Below are positions 48,897-57,663 of a stretch of DNA of 64,000 nt, in pieces. Location: positions 62,001-126,000 of the forward strand of contig NVSG01000001.1 of the NCBI GenBank assembly GCA_002401155.1, given 5' to 3'. A program made the translations under genes and the position numbers. The notes beneath the pieces are model-generated. The model had not been told where the DNA came from. It did no database searches and saw nothing but the letters and a program-made list of their open reading frames with translations. How positions within the stretch are numbered: the stretch's first letter is position 1; each line of letters starts with the position of its first letter. The stretch comes from Hyphomicrobiales bacterium. Its GTDB lineage: Bacteria > Pseudomonadota > Alphaproteobacteria > Rhizobiales > Rhizobiaceae.

Positions 48897-50243
48897 TCAG
48901 GTTTCTAATTGTGCCGTTTCTTTCAAGAGTTCGATGAAAACCCGCTGCAAATGAGTTGGCTGCCAATTTCGCCTCGTGGTTATTCCAATCGGGCGCCGGG
49001 TGAAGGGCAGCGCCATCGGAAGGGATAATAACAAACCTTGCTGGTCCTCATAAAGCTCGCGCCGCCGCGACATTAGGGCCAGTCGGTCACTCTTGGAAAG
49101 CAGAGCCCGCAACATAATAAGCGAAGAACTTTCAATCAATCCGTATTTCAAATCAACATCGGCAAACAACGTATGAAAATGCTCACGGGTAGGACTACCA
49201 TGGCGCGGCACAACCCATGGGAAAGCAGCAAGGTCAGCAACATCAATATCCTCCCTTGCAGCCAGCGGATGACCGGCCCGGGCGATAATAGACAGCTCAT
49301 CCTCAAACAACTTTTCCTCCGAGACTTCCGGCGCAGCAGCACCCTCTCTCAACGCGCTGACGATGACATCCAGATTACCGTTCTGCAAAGAATGTAACAG
49401 CGTTTCGTATGAGCCCTCGACGATCTCCACCGAAGTATAAGGTTCCTGAGCGCACAGGCTAGCAATTGCCTGAGGCAGAATATCCGTTCGGGCAAGCGGT
49501 ATCGACCCAACACTGATACGACCTCTATGGGCGCCTTTTGATTCAGCAATTTCTTCAAACGCCGCAGAGATTTCGTACAAAGCCAGATTGGCAAACTTTG
49601 CGATATCCTGACCGGCTTGTGTCATCTCGATGCCGTAACTTACCCTTTGAAAAAGCTTCACCCCAACCAGTTTCTCAAACTCACGGGCTGCCCGATGGAC
49701 GGTGGGTTCTGAAATGCCCATCTGACGAGCGGCGGCGGAAAAGCCACGGGCATTGGCAACAGCAATAGTTACCTGCAATTGCGCACTCGATACCGTGCGT
49801 TCAATGGAGGTTTTTGTGGAGGTTTTTGTTTTACCGCGCCGAAGCAGATCAGCCCTGCTTTGTATTTTTCCGAGAAGATCGATCATACGTTTGGCGCGGT
49901 TATAAATGATCTGTCCTGATGAATTAATCTGCATGCCTGCGCGACTGCGCTGAAACAGCTCGCAACCAAATTGCTCTTCAAGACGGGCAATGCCCTGCGT
50001 CACAGCAGGCTGCGTAAGCCCCGCCTGAATTGCCGCACCACGCGTGGTGCCGATTTCAACAACCAAAGCAAAAAGACGCAGATGCCGAAGGTTGACCTGT
50101 AGGTGCAGCTGATCGGAATTTTGCACCATCATTAAAATAAGGGACCGGAAAACACCAAAATAATACTCACAATTATTATACCTTCTTATCGATACTGTTT
50201 GTAAAAACACAAATACATTCATGCAATTATTACAGGGTATCAA
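48897..50243 (-). CDS. LysR-type regulator with two tandem HTH domains
   Basis: HTH1 LRHLRLFALVVEIGTTRGAAIQAGLTQPAVTQGIARLEEQFGCELFQR; HTH2 LQVTIAVANARGFSAAARQMGISEPTVHRAAREFEKLVGVKLFQR; effector domain. N-terminal start uncertain. Confidence 0.92.
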   Translation of the reverse strand: MIPCNNCMNVFVFLQTVSIRRYNNCEYYFGVFRSLILMMVQNSDQLHLQVNLRHLRLFALVVEIGTTRGAAIQAGLTQPAVTQGIARLEEQFGCELFQRSRAGMQINSSGQIIYNRAKRMIDLLGKIQSRADLLRRGKTKTSTKTSIERTVSSAQLQVTIAVANARGFSAAARQMGISEPTVHRAAREFEKLVGVKLFQRVSYGIEMTQAGQDIAKFANLALYEISAAFEEIAESKGAHRGRISVGSIPLARTDILPQAIASLCAQEPYTSVEIVEGSYETLLHSLQNGNLDVIVSALREGAAAPEVSEEKLFEDELSIIARAGHPLAAREDIDVADLAAFPWVVPRHGSPTREHFHTLFADVDLKYGLIESSSLIMLRALLSKSDRLALMSRRRELYEDQQGLLLSLPMALPFTRRPIGITTRRNWQPTHLQRVFIELLKETAQLET

Positions 50244-50450
50244 ACACTTTGGCCATGCAATAAATCATTGCCATAGCTAAAACTTATCATCCATGTGCAA
50301 GATTCAATTTTCCACGGCCATCCAAGCCATTTAGGTTCGCTCAATGATCGGCTTGGTTGGGGTGTCTATCGTCGACCTTCACAAAGAGGGGCGCAACCGA
50401 TGTCATAAGTCGTCGGACATGCATCAGAAAAATGGGACAATAACGGAAAC

Positions 50451-50897
50451 ATGCAAAGCATCAGGCAAAATATAACAGCCCTAGCTGTAGGCTCAATCAT
50501 CGTGATCATTGGCCTTGCAGCCATTTGGATTGCGCAGGACTACCAGCTTGGAACGCTCACCCGTATGGGCCCCGGATTTTTCCCGATTGTTATCGGAATT
50601 CTTGTTGTGGTGTTTGGTGGTGCGGCAGTCTTGGGCGACATCAATGCAGAAAAACCAACAGCCGATTTCAAGTTCAGGCCCGTAATCGCGATCTGCGCTG
50701 GAATGCTGGCATGGACATTGCTCATCGATTCCTACGGTATCCTGCCATCGACATTCGCCCTGATCGGCATCAGTTCGCTGGCCCGATCTCCATTTCGCCC
50801 ATGGTCAACCTTGGCCTTATGTGTTGGCCTTTGCGTCGCTGGCTATCTTGTTTTCGTAGTAGGCCTCGGCATGCCTCTTACATTGTTGGGGCGCTAA
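50451..50897 (+). CDS. Tripartite tricarboxylate transporter TctB family (system 2)
   Basis: QDYQLGTLTRMGPGFFPIVIGILVVVFGGAAVLG. Confidence 0.9.
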   Translation: MQSIRQNITALAVGSIIVIIGLAAIWIAQDYQLGTLTRMGPGFFPIVIGILVVVFGGAAVLGDINAEKPTADFKFRPVIAICAGMLAWTLLIDSYGILPSTFALIGISSLARSPFRPWSTLALCVGLCVAGYLVFVVGLGMPLTLLGR

Positions 50898-50900
50898 ATC

Positions 50901-52430
50901 ATGGATACATTCTCTAATCTTGCGCTCGGATTTCAGGCGGCCATGTCCCCTGAATCCTTGATGTTTTGTTTAATCGGGGTGACTCTTGGCACCTTCGTGG
51001 GCGTCCTACCGGGGATCGGAGCGCTCGCCACCATTTCCATGTGCCTGCCGCTTACCTTCTATCTGGAACCAATGCCCGCGCTAGTGATGCTGGCAGGTAT
51101 TTTTTACGGCGCCCAATACGGTAGTTCCACCGCGTCCATTCTGCTTAATCTGCCCGGCAGTGCACCAGCAGCAATTACCTGCCTCGACGGCTATCCGATG
51201 GCCAAACAGGGACGCGCAGGCGTGGCATTGTTTATAACCACAATCGCTTCTTTTCTAGGCGGCTCTTTTTCAATTCTGTTGATGATTGGCTTTGCCCCCG
51301 CTTTGGCAAGATTCGCCATTAGTTTTTCTTCAGCCGACTATTTTGCAATCATGGTGTTGGCTTTAACCGCAGCCTCAACCCTCTCTATAGGTTCAGTGAC
51401 AAAAGGCATGGCCATGGTAGCGCTTGGCCTGTTGCTCGGATTGGTCGGCACCGATATCAGTTCAGGTGCTGCACGCTATACCTTTGGCATGATCGAAGTT
51501 TCTGACGGGGTCAGCCTTGTAGCTCTTGCCATGGGGCTTTTCGGTGTCTCTGAAATTCTGACAAACATCATGCGCGGCGACGTGGTTGTGGTAGATGCTA
51601 AATCGATAACCATGCGCTCGCTAATGCCCACGCGCAAAGACATGAAGCGTTTTTGGCCAGCTGCCGGACGCGGCTCGATCATCGGCGCAATCGTCGGCAT
51701 GCTCCCGGGAACAGGGCCAACCATCGCAACTTTCATGTCCTATTCAGCGGAAAAACGGCTGGCGAAAGATCCTTCGATTTTCGGCAAAGGAGCGATTGAA
51801 GGTATTGCCTCGCCCGAAGCTGCCAACAATTCATCTGTGCAAGCAGCGTTCATTCCAACCCTCACGCTTGGCATTCCGGGAGACGCAATCATGGCGGTGA
51901 TGCTGGGCGGAATGCTTATCCATGGCATCACACCCGGCCCCCAGCTTATTTTGGAAAATCCGGTATTGTTTTGGGGCGTCATTGCCAGCTTCTGGATTGG
52001 CAATGTCTTTTTGCTGATCCTCAATATCCCGCTTATCGGCATCTGGGTTCGCCTGCTGACAATTCCCTATCATATGCTCTATCCAGCCATGCTGTTTTTC
52101 ATCTGCATTGGCGTCTACAGCGTCCATAACAGCACTTTCGATGTGCTACTAACCCTGATTTTCGGAGTGCTTGGCTTTGCCTTGAGCAGATATGGCTATT
52201 CCCCTGCCCCACTATTGCTTGGGTTCGTGCTGGGGCCATTGCTCGAAGAACATTTCCGCCGGGCACTGGTGCTTTCGCGCGGCGACCTTTCGGTATTCAT
52301 CGAGCGCCCGATCAGCCTGATCTTTCTCATTCTTACCAGCGTCGTTCTTTTAATGTCCGTCGGCTGGTTCCGCACGCTAGTCGGTCGCTTGTCGCCAAAA
52401 CGCCTGTTTCGCAGACCAACCAACGAATAA
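50901..52430 (+). CDS. Tripartite tricarboxylate transporter permease TctA family (system 2)
   Basis: GTFVGVLPGIGALATISMCLPLTFYLEPMPALVMLAGIFYGAQYGSSTASILLNLPGSAPAAITCLDGYPMAKQGRAG. Confidence 0.95.
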   Translation: MDTFSNLALGFQAAMSPESLMFCLIGVTLGTFVGVLPGIGALATISMCLPLTFYLEPMPALVMLAGIFYGAQYGSSTASILLNLPGSAPAAITCLDGYPMAKQGRAGVALFITTIASFLGGSFSILLMIGFAPALARFAISFSSADYFAIMVLALTAASTLSIGSVTKGMAMVALGLLLGLVGTDISSGAARYTFGMIEVSDGVSLVALAMGLFGVSEILTNIMRGDVVVVDAKSITMRSLMPTRKDMKRFWPAAGRGSIIGAIVGMLPGTGPTIATFMSYSAEKRLAKDPSIFGKGAIEGIASPEAANNSSVQAAFIPTLTLGIPGDAIMAVMLGGMLIHGITPGPQLILENPVLFWGVIASFWIGNVFLLILNIPLIGIWVRLLTIPYHMLYPAMLFFICIGVYSVHNSTFDVLLTLIFGVLGFALSRYGYSPAPLLLGFVLGPLLEEHFRRALVLSRGDLSVFIERPISLIFLILTSVVLLMSVGWFRTLVGRLSPKRLFRRPTNE

Positions 52431-52478
52431 CCCATTGCTTCAATCAAATGGGACACCAATCAAAAAAGGGAGAAGATA

Positions 52479-53489
52479 ATGACTAACAACAACATTACTA
52501 AAAACACTTTGAAACGCACGGGAGGGCTCTTGCTTGCTGCGGCCATGTCAATTTCCATGGTCTTTGGCGCAGGGCAAGCGCTTGCTGATACCGACTACCC
52601 AACCAAACCGGTTCGCATTCTGGTGCCATTTGGTCCGGGCGGACTTGCAGATATCACCATGCGTCTTGCAGGCGAAAAACTTTCCAAAATTCTGGGACAA
52701 CAGTTCATCGTGGAAAACCATCCCGGTGCAGGCGGCGTTGCTGCAGCAAATGAATTGCTGAAGGCGGACCCCGATGGACATACACTGGTTGTCATGTCCA
52801 ACGGCACAACGATTGCCACTTCACTGTTTAAGAAACTATCCTACGATCCTCAAAAACAGTTTGCACCAATCTCGACCCTTGCATGGTTTGATCTTGGTCT
52901 TTTTGTGAACCCGGATTCATCTTATGATACGTTGCAAAGCCTCGTTGCCAAAGGCAAAGCCAATCCAGATAGCCTCAACATCGCAACAGTAAGCCCCGGC
53001 AGCACCCAAAATCTTGCTGCTGAATTCTTCCTGTCGGTCACCGGAATTAAAGCAAATATCATTCCTTACCGTACATCACCGGATACGCTTGCTGCATTGT
53101 TGCGCGGAGATGTTGATCTCGTCATTGAATCGCCTACCGCTTATTCTGGCGCAATCAAGGGCAAACAAGTACGGGTACTGGCCATAACCGGAGCTAAGCG
53201 CAACCCATCCCTTCCAGACGTTCCAACTGTAAAAGAAGCAGGTGTTGACGGCTACGAAGTTTCCGGATGGAACGCGCTTTATACCCGCGTGGGCGTGCCA
53301 GATGATGTAATAGCCAAATTAAATGCCGCCATCACAGAAGTTGCCAACATGTCTGACATTCAGGAAAAATTTTTCGACCTTGGCATTGTGGTGGGCGCGC
53401 TTACCCCTTCTGAAATGGCTGACCGATTCGAAGCAGATCGCAAAAAATGGTCTGCGGTGATTGAAAGCGCCGGCATCGAAAAACGCTAA
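52479..53489 (+). CDS. Tripartite tricarboxylate transporter substrate-binding protein TctC/Bug family (system 2)
   Basis: YPTKPVRILVPFGPGGLADITMRLAGEKLSKILGQQFIVENHPGAGGVAAANELLKADPDGHTL. Confidence 0.95.
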   Translation: MTNNNITKNTLKRTGGLLLAAAMSISMVFGAGQALADTDYPTKPVRILVPFGPGGLADITMRLAGEKLSKILGQQFIVENHPGAGGVAAANELLKADPDGHTLVVMSNGTTIATSLFKKLSYDPQKQFAPISTLAWFDLGLFVNPDSSYDTLQSLVAKGKANPDSLNIATVSPGSTQNLAAEFFLSVTGIKANIIPYRTSPDTLAALLRGDVDLVIESPTAYSGAIKGKQVRVLAITGAKRNPSLPDVPTVKEAGVDGYEVSGWNALYTRVGVPDDVIAKLNAAITEVANMSDIQEKFFDLGIVVGALTPSEMADRFEADRKKWSAVIESAGIEKR

Positions 53490-53505
53490 ACCCAAGGAAA
53501 CTAAA

Positions 53506-54330
53506 ATGACAAACGAAGTGGCAAATATCAGCCCCAAAGAGCTCGTCGATGCTCATGCTCACGTCTTTCTGGCCGGTATGCCACTTCGTGACAATCCGCG
53601 TCACGCGCCAACATATGACTTCACAGTCGAGGACTATCTAAAGATACTCGACGATCACGGCGTTGGACTTGCTGTTCTTGCAGCGGCAAGTCCGTGGGCG
53701 GATTATAATGACTATCTGATCGACTCTGTTCGGAAAAATCAGGACCGCCTGCGCGGCACAGTGATCCTTGAACCAACGGTAGAGCGTTATGTTCTGGAGC
53801 AAATGAACAAAGACGGCATTGTTGGCGTGCGCATGCATTTGATTGGTTTGGATAAGCTGCCCGACATCACCACCTTTGCATATAGACGCACCTTCCGCCG
53901 CATCGCCGATCAGGGCTGGCACATCCATATTCATACCGAAGGTAAGAACCTGCCAGATTTAATGCCACTGTTTGAAAAGACCGGGGCCAAACTGGTCATT
54001 GATCATCTTGGTCGCCCCGACCCCGCCGAGGGTATCAACAGCGAAGGCTTCAAAACCATGGTGCGCTCGCTCGAAACGGGAAACACTTGGGTAAAAGCAT
54101 CAGGCCATCACCGTCTCGGCGCAAAAGCTTCAGATTATCTAAAGGAATTGATCCGGCTTGGATTTGTTGACCGGCTTTTATGGGCCAGTGATTGCCCTTT
54201 CGTGGGCGATGAAGGCACGCCGTATAAAAGCACCATAGACTGGTTTTTAGAAATCGTTCCGGACCCCGACCATCGGAAAAAAATTATGGGGTTGAATGCT
54301 CTGGAATTATATTTCTCTTCAGTAACGTAA
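53506..54330 (+). CDS. Amidohydrolase (2-pyrone-4,6-dicarboxylate hydrolase/LigI-like)
   Basis: LVDAHAHVFLAGMPLRDNPRHAPTYDFTVEDYLKILDDHGVG; LVIDHLGRPDP; LLWASDCPFVGDE. Confidence 0.9.
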   Translation: MTNEVANISPKELVDAHAHVFLAGMPLRDNPRHAPTYDFTVEDYLKILDDHGVGLAVLAAASPWADYNDYLIDSVRKNQDRLRGTVILEPTVERYVLEQMNKDGIVGVRMHLIGLDKLPDITTFAYRRTFRRIADQGWHIHIHTEGKNLPDLMPLFEKTGAKLVIDHLGRPDPAEGINSEGFKTMVRSLETGNTWVKASGHHRLGAKASDYLKELIRLGFVDRLLWASDCPFVGDEGTPYKSTIDWFLEIVPDPDHRKKIMGLNALELYFSSVT

Positions 54331-54398
54331 TAATTAGTGAAGTCTCAAACATTCAATTTTTTAATATATAATGCGTGACAAGGCACGTTTCAATATAA

Positions 54399-55349
54399 CT
54401 AGGACCGTTGTTGTGCCCGTGCGAGGTCTCGGGGCGCCAGATCATATTTCCTACGGAAAAGCGTACTGAAATGTGCAGAGCTGTTAAAGCCTCGGTCGTA
54501 GGCAATCGTCGTTATCGATCTGCCATCACCCTTCGCGATATCATCGTAGCAAAGTTGTAGACGCCGGTCCCATATCCATTCCGAAGCAGACATCTCGCAC
54601 TGCCGAAAGAGAAGATGCAGATAGCGCAACGAAATTCCATTTGCTCCGGCAATTTTCTCAAGCGATAGACTGGGGTTTCCAATATGGGTTTCGATCCATT
54701 GCTGGATAGATCGCAGACGTGCTCGTTGAACCGAGCCATCTGATCCAGGAACGTCTCCGTCGCTGGAAAGAAGTGTGAATGCGAGCAGATCCAAGAGTTG
54801 GTCGCCAAGATAGGCTCTGTCATCATCATCCAGTCTTGGACCTTCGGTTGCAAGCATAGTACAAAATTCTGTCGCTATGCGGCCCATTCCCTGAGTGCTA
54901 TTGATCGTCGCCGAAACCGGCACCTGCTGCCCCGGGAAGCGTTGAGCAAAGTCTTCTCTTGGAATTTCGAGATAGAAAGAGCGAACCTCACCGACACACT
55001 CAAGCTCATAGGGTTCGGTCGCGTAAAAGATTGCACCTCGTGCCGCATTCGATACATGCGTTTCCCCTCGCTGCAAGACATTAACGCTGCCGTGATGCAA
55101 AAATTGAAGATAGTAACAATCTTTGTCGAGGCGCGAGATATGCTGACTGTTGCGCTTAATACGCTGTTCTGAAATCAAAATATCCGTCAGTACAACGCCG
55201 CCAAAATGCTCTTCACGGATGAAACCTCGGTAATCATCAGGACGTGTCGCATCAACGTCTACGTGAACATATGAGTCACAGATAGCATCACGCCACGCGT
55301 TGTAGCGTTTGGCCCGAACAATTTCCTTGGTCGAGAAAACGACGTCCAT
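54399..55349 (-). CDS. AraC family regulator
   Basis: N-terminal AraC-binding-like domain; C-terminal HTH_18 (LRSIQQWIETHIGNPSLSLEKIAGANGISLRYLHLLFRQ ... IAYDRGFNSSAHFSTLFRRKYDLAPRDLAR). Confidence 0.92.
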   Translation of the reverse strand: MDVVFSTKEIVRAKRYNAWRDAICDSYVHVDVDATRPDDYRGFIREEHFGGVVLTDILISEQRIKRNSQHISRLDKDCYYLQFLHHGSVNVLQRGETHVSNAARGAIFYATEPYELECVGEVRSFYLEIPREDFAQRFPGQQVPVSATINSTQGMGRIATEFCTMLATEGPRLDDDDRAYLGDQLLDLLAFTLLSSDGDVPGSDGSVQRARLRSIQQWIETHIGNPSLSLEKIAGANGISLRYLHLLFRQCEMSASEWIWDRRLQLCYDDIAKGDGRSITTIAYDRGFNSSAHFSTLFRRKYDLAPRDLARAQQRS

Positions 55350-55599
55350 TAGTCCCTCCCCTAGCCATGCACTTTAACCCGTTTGAAACGGACGAAAGCT
55401 GTTCGTCCACCGGTTCCTCCACTCATGACACCGTTATCTTAGCCCTATATTTGGCTTTCTGGCAAGGCATACATCGAATGCACTCTCAAGCAAAAATACT
55501 GCATCCTCGGAGAAGAAACAATGATCGAGAGCCAATAGCCTTTGCCAGTCCGGTCATCATTTTGAGGTTGAGACGATTACACTGGTGAGGAGGGCAAAC

Positions 55600-56574
55600 A
55601 TGAAATTTTTCGGGCGCGTAAGCCAAGAACAGATCGTATTTGGACTGGCTGCACTCCTCTGCATCGGTTTTGCCATTACCCTTCAGGGGTTTCTTACACC
55701 CAACAATATATTGAACCTTATCAGAAGCGTTTCGATCCTCGGCATCCTTGGCGTTGCCATGGGCCTCGTCGTTATTGGACGCGGAATAGACCTCTCGCTC
55801 GTGTCGGTAATGGCAATTTCTATCGCATGGACCCTGCAATTAGCAACAGACGGAATGTCCTTGCCACTGGCGCTTGCTCTGGGGCTTACCTTCGCCCTGA
55901 TTGTCGGAATGACCAATGGCTTCCTCATCGCCTATATCGAAATCCCGCCGATCTTCGCAACCTTGGCCATGGGCACACTGATCTATGGCTTCGGTCGATA
56001 CTTTTTCTTCGGCCTTGATGTAATGTACATGCCGGATGACGCACACATCCTCACCTGGTTTGGTCAAGGTGTCCTCTTCGGTGTCCCCGTGCCCATTTTC
56101 CTTTTTGCTGGCGTTTGTTTCGGCGCTTTCCTCTTCCTTCGCTACACAAAATACGGGCGCTACTTGCGTGCTGTAGGCGACAATCAGCTAGCAGCGCGTA
56201 TTACCGGCGTCCCGACGCGGCCGATCGTCGTCTTGCAATACATGCTTTCTTCGCTGATCGGGTTCATTGCCGGCATCGTCACAGCTGCATCTGTTTCAAG
56301 CATGAACACTCGTGTAGCGAACTCTACCTTCATTTATGACGTAATCCTTGTGGTTGTGCTCGGCGGCATCGGCCTTTCCGGCGGGCGTGGCGGTATCCGC
56401 AATGTGATCGTCGGCACCCTGCTTATTGGTGTCCTTCTCAATGGCATGACGATCATGGACATTCAGTACACCGTTCAAAACGTCATCAAGGGCGTCATCC
56501 TTCTTACCGCAATCGTGATCGACACGATCCTCAACCCCCGTGATGAGCAAACCGCTCAGCAAGGGGACATCTAG
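55600..56574 (+). CDS. Sugar-type ABC permease (RbsC/BPD_transp_2 family)
   Basis: GVAMGLVVIGRGIDLSLVSVMAISIAW; GGIGLSGGRGGIRNVIVGTLLIGVLLNGM. Confidence 0.93.
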   Translation: MKFFGRVSQEQIVFGLAALLCIGFAITLQGFLTPNNILNLIRSVSILGILGVAMGLVVIGRGIDLSLVSVMAISIAWTLQLATDGMSLPLALALGLTFALIVGMTNGFLIAYIEIPPIFATLAMGTLIYGFGRYFFFGLDVMYMPDDAHILTWFGQGVLFGVPVPIFLFAGVCFGAFLFLRYTKYGRYLRAVGDNQLAARITGVPTRPIVVLQYMLSSLIGFIAGIVTAASVSSMNTRVANSTFIYDVILVVVLGGIGLSGGRGGIRNVIVGTLLIGVLLNGMTIMDIQYTVQNVIKGVILLTAIVIDTILNPRDEQTAQQGDI

Positions 56575-56599
56575 TCGTATATTAAATGGGAGAAAAAAC

Positions 56600-57595
56600 A
56601 TGCGATTCATAAAAACAGCATTACTTGCCTCAGCCTTGGCTCTTAGTGCCAGCGCCGCCTCAGCACAAGGCATCGATGATCCAACACGGGCACCTTACTA
56701 TGACTCATTCAAAGGCAAGGTCGTGGCATATGTTCCGGTTGCCATGGGTTTCGACCTTACTGAAGGCTGGGCTGCTGGCCTGAAGGAGGCTCTTGAACCC
56801 CTCGGCATCAAAATTGATATACGCGATCCAAACTGGAGCACAGACGTTGGCGCTCAGGCAATCACGTCCCTCATCACCGAGAAACCAGACGTATTGGTCG
56901 TGCATAATCCAGACGTATCATCCTATGCCCGCCTGCTAAAAAAGGCCGAAAAAGCGGGCATCTATGTGGTGCAGGTCAACATGCGTTCTAGCTATTCTAC
57001 AGACGCTTTCATCGGTGCCGATTATGTCACCATGGGCGGGCAGATTGCTCAAAGATTGATCGATAAATGCTCTCCGAAGAATGGCGGAAGTGGCAAAATT
57101 GCCGTAATTCAGGGCGTGCTAACAGCTGCCGCAAGCGCCTACCAAATGCAGGGCATCAGCGACGTTCTCAAAGAGCACCCAGAGATGAACCTTGTGTCAA
57201 ACCAAGCAGCAGACTGGGACGCAACCAAAGCCAAAAACATCGCAGCAACCGTGCTTCAGCAGCATCCTGACCTATGTGGCATTGCAGGCTTCTGGGACGT
57301 CATGGATATCGGAACTGCGGCAGCCATCAAAGAATCCGGTCAAGACGTTTACCTGATCAGTCAGGGCGGCGGAAACCAGTCAGCATGTGATGGCCTCAAC
57401 AATGGCACATACTCCGAGGTTGTTGTTTACAACGTTCCAGGACAAGCACGCGATATGGCAAATATCATCAAACAGCTGCTTCAACATAAGCAGACACCGG
57501 GCTCGACGAAGACCACACTCTTCACACCGCTCGAATTCCTGACCAAGGCTAATATGAAGCCGGGTTCCTGCTGGAGCCTTCCTAAAAAGGGCTGA
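56600..57595 (+). CDS. Sugar-type ABC substrate-binding protein (periplasmic binding protein, RbsB-like)
   Basis: Signal peptide MRFIKTALLASALALSASAASAQ; GWAAGLKEALEPLGIKIDIRDPNWSTDVGAQAITSLITEKPDVLVVHN. Confidence 0.92.
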   Translation: MRFIKTALLASALALSASAASAQGIDDPTRAPYYDSFKGKVVAYVPVAMGFDLTEGWAAGLKEALEPLGIKIDIRDPNWSTDVGAQAITSLITEKPDVLVVHNPDVSSYARLLKKAEKAGIYVVQVNMRSSYSTDAFIGADYVTMGGQIAQRLIDKCSPKNGGSGKIAVIQGVLTAAASAYQMQGISDVLKEHPEMNLVSNQAADWDATKAKNIAATVLQQHPDLCGIAGFWDVMDIGTAAAIKESGQDVYLISQGGGNQSACDGLNNGTYSEVVVYNVPGQARDMANIIKQLLQHKQTPGSTKTTLFTPLEFLTKANMKPGSCWSLPKKG

Positions 57596-57663
57596 TTGCA
57601 TCAACACCGATGCGGGCCATTCATCTGGCCCGTATCTTCTTTTTGTAGACAAAGGCAATTCTC

